A program made the position numbers and the translations under genes. This document shows positions 54,401-63,400 of a DNA stretch of 64,000 nucleotides, piece after piece (position 1 is the stretch's first letter; every line of letters begins with the position of its first letter). The DNA is taken from positions 62,001-126,000 of the forward strand of contig CAZLOH010000007.1 in the NCBI GenBank assembly GCA_964561105.1, given 5' to 3'. The notes beneath the pieces are model-generated. The model was not told the origin of the DNA. It saw nothing but the letters and a program-made list of their open reading frames with translations, and made no database searches. Origin of the DNA: JADLHS01 sp964561105. Lineage in GTDB: Bacteria; Verrucomicrobiota; Verrucomicrobiia; Limisphaerales; JADLHS01.

Positions 54401-57400
54401 CGTGGATGGTCCATTGCAACCCGGCAGCTATCGCTTCAAAGTCACGCCGGCATTGCAGGATCGGTTTGGCGTTCCCCTGGCGGCGGCGTACGTGCGGTAT
54501 TTCACCAACGTCGCCGTCAGTGGGTTCATCACCGAAAACCGGCGCGATGCCAGCGGGTCTTCCACCACGTCCCTCAGCCAGTCTCCCGCCGTCACCGGCG
54601 ACGGTTCGTTCGCGGTCAGCTCGGGTATCGGCGTGGGGAACAATCCCTATTTCATCACCCAGGCGGATGTGAACAAGGACGGTTATCTCGATCTGGCCGT
54701 GGCGAATTATTCCAGCGCCAACGTCTCCATTCTCACGAATGATCACACCGGACATTTCCAAGTCGCGAGCAATTACGCCACCGGCAGCGGCGCCATCAGC
54801 ATCGCGACGGCGGACTTCAACGGTGATGCCAACCTTGACCTCGCCGTGGCCAACAACACAGCCAACACGGTGAGCATCCTGCTGGGCAACGGCACGGGTG
54901 GTTTCACGACCCTGACGAACATTGGTGGGTTCAGCAATCCCCGGAACCTGGTCGCAGCCGATTTCAATCAGGACGGCATCCCGGACCTCGCGGTGCCGAG
55001 CGAAAACCAGGCTCGCGTGACCGCTTGGTTCGGAGCGGGCGACGGCAATTTCACCAACGCGGTCAATTACACGGTCAATGCGGGACCAGAAACGGTGACG
55101 GCCGGCGATTTGAATGGCGACGGCAATCCCGACTTGGTGGTGGCCAGCTACAACGCCTCCACCCTGGCCATCTTGCTCGGCAGTCCCAGTGGCAACTTCA
55201 CAGTGACGACCAACCTGCCCACCATCACTAACCCACGCTCAGTAAGTCTCGCTGACGTTTCTGGCGACGGAAAGCTCGACGCGCTCGTGGTGAACAACGG
55301 CAACATTTTTAGCGTCGCCTTCGGCAACGGTGATGGCACCTTCCAATCGCGGACGGACTACAACCTCGGCAATAGTGACGCCTATCAAGTGCTGGCGGTG
55401 GACCTGAACAACGACGGCAAACTGGACATCGTCGTGCCCGCCTACGGAGCAAATCGGTTGACCACGGTGTTCAACAATGGCGACGGCACCTTCGCTTCGC
55501 AACTGAACTACGCCCCGGGCGGCAATCCCATCAGCGCCACCGTGGGCGACTTCAATCTGGACGGCGTGCCGGACATCGCCACGGCCAATTATTACGGCGG
55601 CAACGTGTGGGTGTTGTTCGGCAACAACAACGAAACCCTGGCGGTGGACAGCAACGGCACGGGCCTCCGCATCGCAGCCGCGCGAGGCAATCTGGCGGAC
55701 GGGAACGACTACGGAATTTGGACCTTCAGCGCGGTCACAGGCGATCGGTTGTTCATCGCGACAGAAAATCCGGGAGACCCGGGCGGGTCCTCGCTGCTTT
55801 ACCGCATCTATTACCCCAACGGCTCGCAATGGACGTATTTTTACACCGACGGCAACGGACGCGGAAGCCTCAGCCTCACGGTGCCCTCGCCCGGGACGTA
55901 CACCGTCCGCGTCGAGCAAAGCAGCGCCTACACGGGTGAATACCGCTTGCGGGTGACGCTGGCGTCGCCGCCGGTGCAGTTGGAGACCGAGGACAACGGC
56001 AGCATTGCGGCGGCGGATGCCGTATCGCTCGCGCTCACGAACGGTCATCGGGTCGCGACCATGCTCGGCTATCTCGGGAATTCGGATGGGGCGGGTGATT
56101 ATTACGCGCTGGGCAATCTGGCGGGTGGAACGCAGATTTCCCTGCAATGGGCGCGCCCGGCCAACAGCGCCGTGTCTCCCATCCTGGAAATCTACAACGC
56201 CGCCGGCGTGCTGATGACCAACAGCCGGCCCAGCCAGACCAACCTGGTTTTCGTCACCGGTCTCACCGACGCCGGCGCCTACTTTGCTCACCTCATCGGG
56301 ACCTATCCCAGCTTCCGAGCGACCGTCACCAATGCGTTGCTTTTCAACGGCAACAATCATTACGTGAACCTGGGCGCGTGGGCACCGTCAACGAACTGGA
56401 GCCTGGAGGCCTGGGTCATGCCGACCTCCTTGCCCAATGGCCGGCGCATGATTCTCGGGTCGGAATCCGCTTATCGCGACTGGAGTCTGACCCTCCAGGA
56501 CGGTCACCTCGCCATCAATGTGATCAAGAGCGGTGCCGCAGTTGCTTACGCGGACCCGAAATTGGCGGTGCCCAACACCTGGTACCACATGGTCGGCACC
56601 TGTGACGGCACCAACGCATTGCTCTACATCAATGGTGCGCTGGTCGCCTCGGGGCCGGTGGACTTGAATTATCTTCCCACCCCCGCCGGCGCCCGCATCG
56701 GCAGCGCGGTCTGTTGCGGTGAGTATTTCCCGGGTGCGATCACCGAGGCCTCCATTTGGAACCGCGCGCTCTCGCCCGCCGAGGTCGCCGCGCTGGTCAA
56801 CACCAGCCCGACGGGCGCCGAGACGGGATTGCTTGGGCTTTGGAACCTGCAGACCGGCACGGGAACAACTCTCACGGATCTCTCGGGCAACCTCCACGAA
56901 GGGACGCTCGCCAGCGGTCCCGCCTGGATCATGCTGGCCCCGCCCGGCTCGCAGGTCAGCGGGCTTTTGCAGCAGTATCTTCTGGGCATCAACCTGCTCA
57001 GCACCATCCCACCGCAAATCCTGGCCGTCTCGCTCCCGGGCGAGGGCAGCACCAATACCGGAGTCTGGGATCGGTTCGGCATCACCTTCTCCGCCGACAT
57101 GGCGGCGCCCACCGTCACCAACTCCGCCAATTACGAGTTGCGCCATGCGGGCGCGGACAATCTGTTCGACACCGCTGACGATCAATTTTACACGGTGCAA
57201 AACTCGCCACTCTACACGACCGGCACTTCCGCCTCGTACCTCGTCCCGGATGGCCCCTTGCAACCGGGGCGGTATCGCTTCACGGTTTCCGCCAACCTGA
57301 CCGATCCGGTCGGCACCATGCTGCCCGCGCCGTACGTGCGGAATTTCACGATCTTCAACCTGCCCGGGTTTGTTTTCGAAAACCGTTTCGCCAACAGTTA

Positions 57401-60400
57401 TGGCCAGGCCACCACCCTGAGTCCGAACCGGACCAACCGCGCGGACGGAGCATTCACCGGCGGCGATTTCCTCGGTTTGGGCAGCGGCGTGGAACACATC
57501 GCCGCCGGGCTGATCAATTCGGACACCAACATGGACCTGGTGGCCGCGTTGTGGCAGGGCGGCGGCGTGGCCGTGCTCACCGGTAATGGTGATGGCACCT
57601 TCACCGTCAAAACCAATTACGCCACTGGTTCTCAGGCTCGGGCCGTGGCCCTTGGTAATTTTAACGCTGACGCCAACCTCGACCTCGCCGTCGCCAACTA
57701 CGGTGCGAATACCATGACGGTGTTGTTGGGGAATGGCGATGGCACATTCCAGGTGCGTAGCAATTACAGCACGGGCACCCAGCCGTACTACATTGCCGTC
57801 GCGGACGTGAACCAGGATGGCAAGCTCGATCTCGTGACGCCGAATTGGGGCAGCGCCAACGTGAGCGTCCTCCTGGGCAAGGGTGACGGTGATTTTCAGC
57901 CGGCGGTGAACTACGCTCTGGGTGGCAACCCGGCCGGCGCGGCGGTCGCCGACGTCAACGGCGACGGCAACCCGGATCTTTTCGTTGCCAATTACGGCCT
58001 CAACAAGGTGAATCTCCTCTTTGGCAACGGCGATGGCACCTTTGCGCCGCCGGTGCTGTTGCCCGTCGGATTGCAACCGCGCGCTGTGACCCTGGCCGAC
58101 TTCAACCACGACACCAAACTGGATTTGGCGGTGCTCAACGGCGGCGACAACACCGTCAGCATCCTGTCGGGTAATGGTGATGGCTCCTATCAACCCCGCG
58201 TGAACTACGCGGCGGGCACTTCGGATGGTTACGAAATCCTGGCCACCGACGTGGATCTGGATGGCTGGGCGGACCTGGTTGCACCGGGTTACTACAACAA
58301 CACCGTGAACGTGCTCCTCAACCGCAACGGCGGCACCTTCCCGGCCGTGACTCAATACACCTACGGCAATCGTCCCGTTGGCTTGGCGGCGGCGGACTTC
58401 AACGGGGACGGCCGGCAGGATTTCGCCATCGGCTTTGACTCCGGCAACAACATCGGAGTTCTGCTGGGCAACGATACGCAGCCGCTGACCTTGGATGCGC
58501 TCACCGGGTTACGCATCGCGGCGGGCCGCGGCAATTTGCGTGACGGCGCGCAAGCCGATTACTGGAGCTTCGACGCCCAGGCGGGTGACCAGATTTACCT
58601 GGCCAGCGAGAATCCGAACAATCCGGCGGGCACCGGTCTTAGCTACATCATCTATCGTCCAGACGGAATTACCCTCGCCAGTTTTGGTGGCGATTATTAT
58701 GGCCGAGGACAGATTGCGGCCACCTGCCCGTTTCCTGGAACTTATACCATCCGGGTATCGCCAAACTACTCCTACACCGGTGAGTATCGTTTCCGCGTCA
58801 CCCTGGCGCCAGCGGGAGTTCAGGTGGAATCGGAAGGCAACGACAGTATTGGCGCGGCCGACGCATTGAGTTGGAGTCTCGCCGCTGGACATCGGCAGGC
58901 CACCGTGCTGGGCTATTACGGATCAGCCGACGGCAGTGACTACTTTCAATTAGGCTCGCTCTCGGCCGGGGCGACGCTCCAGCTTCAACTCGGCTTTCCG
59001 GCCAGCAGCGGTTTGATGGCGGGAATTTCCGTCTTCAACTCTGCGGGGACGCTGGTGAGCTACAGCCCGGTCCGAAGCACCAACTTCTCCTTTACCGTGC
59101 CGCCGAACAGCAACGGGACGTACTATGCGCAAATCTGGGATGCCGGGGCGGTGACCGCCTTGAGTTTCGGCAGTGGCAACAACAGCGCGTTGAAATTCTG
59201 GGGAAACAGCGATTGGATTTCATTTACGAACCCAATCATCCCGGCGGCGGGGGATTTCACGGTGGAAGCTTGGGCCTACGCCACCGGCCCCAGCAGTTAT
59301 CGGGAGATCATGTCGCAAGGCAGCGGCGGCAACGCCTTCTACCTGGGGACGGACGGCGCCAACATTCGCGCGGGTGACGGCTGGCAGTCCACCGGCGTGG
59401 CGTTTCCCTACGCCGGCTGGCATCACTTTGCCCTCGTCAAATCCAGCACCGACACCTTGCTCTACGTGGATGGCCTGCTGGCCGCCAGCAAAGGCTCGGC
59501 AATTCCCAATCCCGCCGCATCCACCCCGTTGCGCCTCGGGCGGCAGTATGGCACCTACGGCGAATACTGGCCGGGTTATCTGGACGAGGTTCGCATCTGG
59601 AACGTGGCGCGTAGCGCGACTGAAATTCAAAACAATGTCTCGAACCGTCTGAGCGGCGCGGAATCCGGTCTGGTCGGCTACTGGCGTTTCGACGAAGGCA
59701 GCGGCCCCGTCGTTACGGATGCGAGTCCGGGAGGAAACTATGGCACCCTCCAGAACACACCGGTTTGGATACCGGCGGGCATCTCCAACGCTCAACCGGC
59801 CGGCATCTTTGCGCAGTATCTGTTGAACCTGGACATCGGCGACAGCACCGGAGCCAACATCACCTCCGTGACCCTGCCTGCCGCTGGCTCGTCCAACGCG
59901 GGCACGTTCGACCGCTTCACCTTGAACTTCACCAAGGACGTCGCCACGGGCATCAACCTGTTGAACCGTGACGTGCGCGTCTTCAACGGCCACGCCTACA
60001 CCATCACCTCCGGAGCGGTGAGTTGGTACGACGCTGAGTCCCAGGCCCGGGCGCTGGGCGGTAATCTCGCAACCGTCAACGATGCCACGGAGAATGGTTG
60101 GTTGAATCTCAACTTCAGCGGCTACGGTGTGCTCTGGCTGGGATTGAATGATGAATTGCAGCAGGGCAACTATGTTTGGACGAGCGGCGCGCCGTTCAGC
60201 TACACCAACTGGGACAGCGGCCAGCCGAACAATGGCAACAACTCGGATTACGTCGCGTTGCGCCAGAATGGGCGGTGGGCCGACTACCAAAACAACGCCG
60301 GCAATATCCGCGGTTTGATTGAAGTGGCCGGAACGGACACTGATGGCGACGGCCTTCCCGACACGCTCGACCCGTACCCGAACGATCCCTACAACGTGTT

Positions 60401-63400
60401 CGATCTGCGCGCCGCCGGGACGGACGGCGTGTTCGACACGCCGGATGACGAGGTTTATCACTTCACCCACCCGACCTACAGCAGCGGCACCGCGCTGGAC
60501 TTCTCCCTCACGGACGGCCCGCTCCAACCCGGGTATTACCGGTTCCTGGTCACCGGCTCGTTCGCAGATTTATTCGGCAACGGCATGAGCGCGCCGTTCA
60601 CACAATACTTCACCGTAACCAATGTGGCCGGGTACGTCTTCGAGAACCGTTCCAACAATTCCACCAACACCGCCACTCCGCTGGCTTTGGTCGAGGATCC
60701 GCCTTCCGTGAAATCGGCGGCGGGTCGGGGCAATCTGTCCAGCGGTTCAGACGTGGATTACTGGAGCTACACCGGCACTGCCGGCGATCGGTTGAAGCTC
60801 GCCATCTTCGTTCCGGGTTCACCGGGAGGCAGCCAGTTCTACTACCGGGTCTTCCGTCCGGACGGCACGCAGCTTTTTGATTACTATCCGTCGTACTATG
60901 GCGATGGCGAAACCGGGCCCTACCTTCTGCCGGTTTCCGGCACTTACACCTTGCTGGTGTCTCCCAATTACACGTATCCAGGCGAGTATCGTTTCCGACT
61001 CACCACCGCCACGCCGCCCGTGCAGATGGAAACCGAACCGGATGACACGATTGCCACCGCCACTTCGTTGACGTTCACCACCGACGGCAATGGGTCCTCC
61101 GCCAGCATCGTGGGCCGCGTCCGGGTCACCGGAGATCTGGATTACATCAACCTCGGCACGGTCACCAACGGCTCCAGCATCTTCCTGAACATCCGCACGC
61201 CCGCGAGCAGCGCGCTGTCGCCAATCGTCAGCGTTTACAATGCGCTGGGCGTTTACCAGCCCGAGGCGGTGGGCGGCCGGCCCACGGACGGTGTGGCCAA
61301 CGTGCCCATCACCGCGAGCGGAACCTACTACGCCCTGGTCCGCGCCAGCGGTGGCAGCGCGAGCGGCCTCAACGAGGAATACGTGCTCGATGTCAACGTG
61401 GTCCCGACCGGCAGCGTCAACTTCCCCAATCTGGTGGTCACCAGTGTGAATCCGCCGACCGGCAGCGGCATCCTCAGCGGTCAGAACATCGTTTATGGCT
61501 TTGAGGTCGCGAACGTCGGCAGCGTGGCCACCGCAGTCGGAAACTGGGTTGACCGCGCGGTGCTCTCCACCGACACGACGTTGGGCAACGGCGACGACAT
61601 TGCGATGGGCTTCTTCCCGCACAGCGGCGTGCTAAATGTGGCCAATTCCTATTCGGTCACGAACACCTTCAACCTGCCGGACGGCATCTCGGGTGATTAC
61701 TATGTCATTGTCCAAACGGATTCCGGCAACGCGGTCAACGAGTACCTGTTCAAGGGCGACAACATCACCGTCTCGAGCAACACCTTCCATGTGAATGTGG
61801 CGCCATACCCGGATCTGGCCGTCGAAAACCTGGCGGTGGCCGGCCCGGACGGAAACAACGCTTACACGATCTCTTGGAACACGACGAATCGCGGCACCGC
61901 AACCGCGCCGGCCGGTTTCTATGAACGCTTCACGGTTCGCAATCAGACCACCGGCACCTTGCTGGTGAACCTCGAATCGCAGGTGACGAACAGCCTCGCG
62001 ATCAATGCGGCGCTGCCACGGTTGCAAACCCTGGTAGCCACCAACCCCGGCGTGTACCAGGTGCAGGTAGTCGTTGATAATCGCGATGGCATCTACGAGT
62101 ACGGCGGTGGCAGCCATGCGTTCGCCGAGGCGAACAATTCCGCGACCAACGGCTTCCAGATCGTGGCCTACTTCAACCTCACGGTGCAAAGCAGCCCGCC
62201 CGGCGCCGGCGCGCTCACCGGTGGCGGCACCTACACCAGCGGCTCTGCGGCCGTCGTGACCGCCACGCCGATCACCAACACCCTGCCCTATCTGTTCGTG
62301 AACTGGACGGAAGGCGGCGCGTTCCAGAGCGCCAGTACCAATTATCCGTTCATCGTTTCCCGCGACCGCACACTCACCGCCAACTTCACGTTGCCGGCGT
62401 TTGCGATTTCCGCGTCGAACAATCCGCCCACGGCGGGCGTGGTCAGCGGGCAAGGCACCTACTTTTACGGCGTCACCAACGTGCTGACGGCCGCCGCCGG
62501 TTTTGGGTATCGCTTCACCAACTGGACGGAGAACGGACTGTTGCTCAGCCAGACCGCCACGCTGACGAACATTGTGCGCAGCAACCGCCTGTTCGTCGCC
62601 AATTACGTGGAAGCCAACACGGCCCACGTCGTGACCACCGCAACTTCGCCCACAAACGTCGCGACGGTGACCGGTGCCGGCACCTACACCAATGGCGCCG
62701 TGGCCGGCATCAGCGCGCCCGCCGCCGTGACTAATCCGCCGAACATCTACAACTTCAAACAATATCAGTTGAACGGCGCGCCGGCCGGTGCCAGCCCGAG
62801 CTTCAACAAAACCTTCACTACGTTGGATCCCACCAACATGCAATACGTGGCGGTGTATGACACGGTCAGCATCCTGCCGCTGGTCACCAACGTCACTCGC
62901 AACCTGGCCAGTGTCGTGCCGGCCACGACGAATTTCGTGCTCACGTTCCAGTTCAATCGCAGCATGGACAGCAACTTCCCGCCGTTGGTAGTGCTGACCA
63001 ATCCGGCGCCCGCCACGCAGGCCAGTGTCCCGACCGGTGGTGTTTGGAGCCAGACGGCGGTCTCGAACGACACCTTCTCCACGCTTCCCATCACATTCGG
63101 CCCCGGCATGGACGGAACAAACTTTGTCTGGATTTCCCAGGGCCGGGACCTGGGCGGCAGTTCGCTTGCGTTGACCAATCCGCTCAGTTTCGTGGTGGAT
63201 GTGACGCCGCCGGCCAATCCCATGCTGGCGCTGACGGCCTCGAACAGTTCTTCCGCAACGATCAGTTGGTCCGGCTACGCCGCGCCGTCGGATTTGAGCA
63301 GCTTCCGGGTTTATCTGGCCACCAACGGTTTCACCTCGGTGACGGGTTTGACGGCGGTGACTTCACTCGGTGCGGGAGCGCGCAATCACACGCTGGGCGC

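Noticed and set aside
51340..58480. Regularly spaced repeats that might suggest a CRISPR array or satellite DNA
   Set aside because: The repeats are about 130-150 bases, diverged at DNA level and in frame; they encode propeller blades.
52170..60527. Several minus-strand frames of 370-655 codons inside the giant gene
   Set aside because: Their products are repetitive because the sense strand is repetitive (VCBS, PPC, LamG); no start context or domain supports them.
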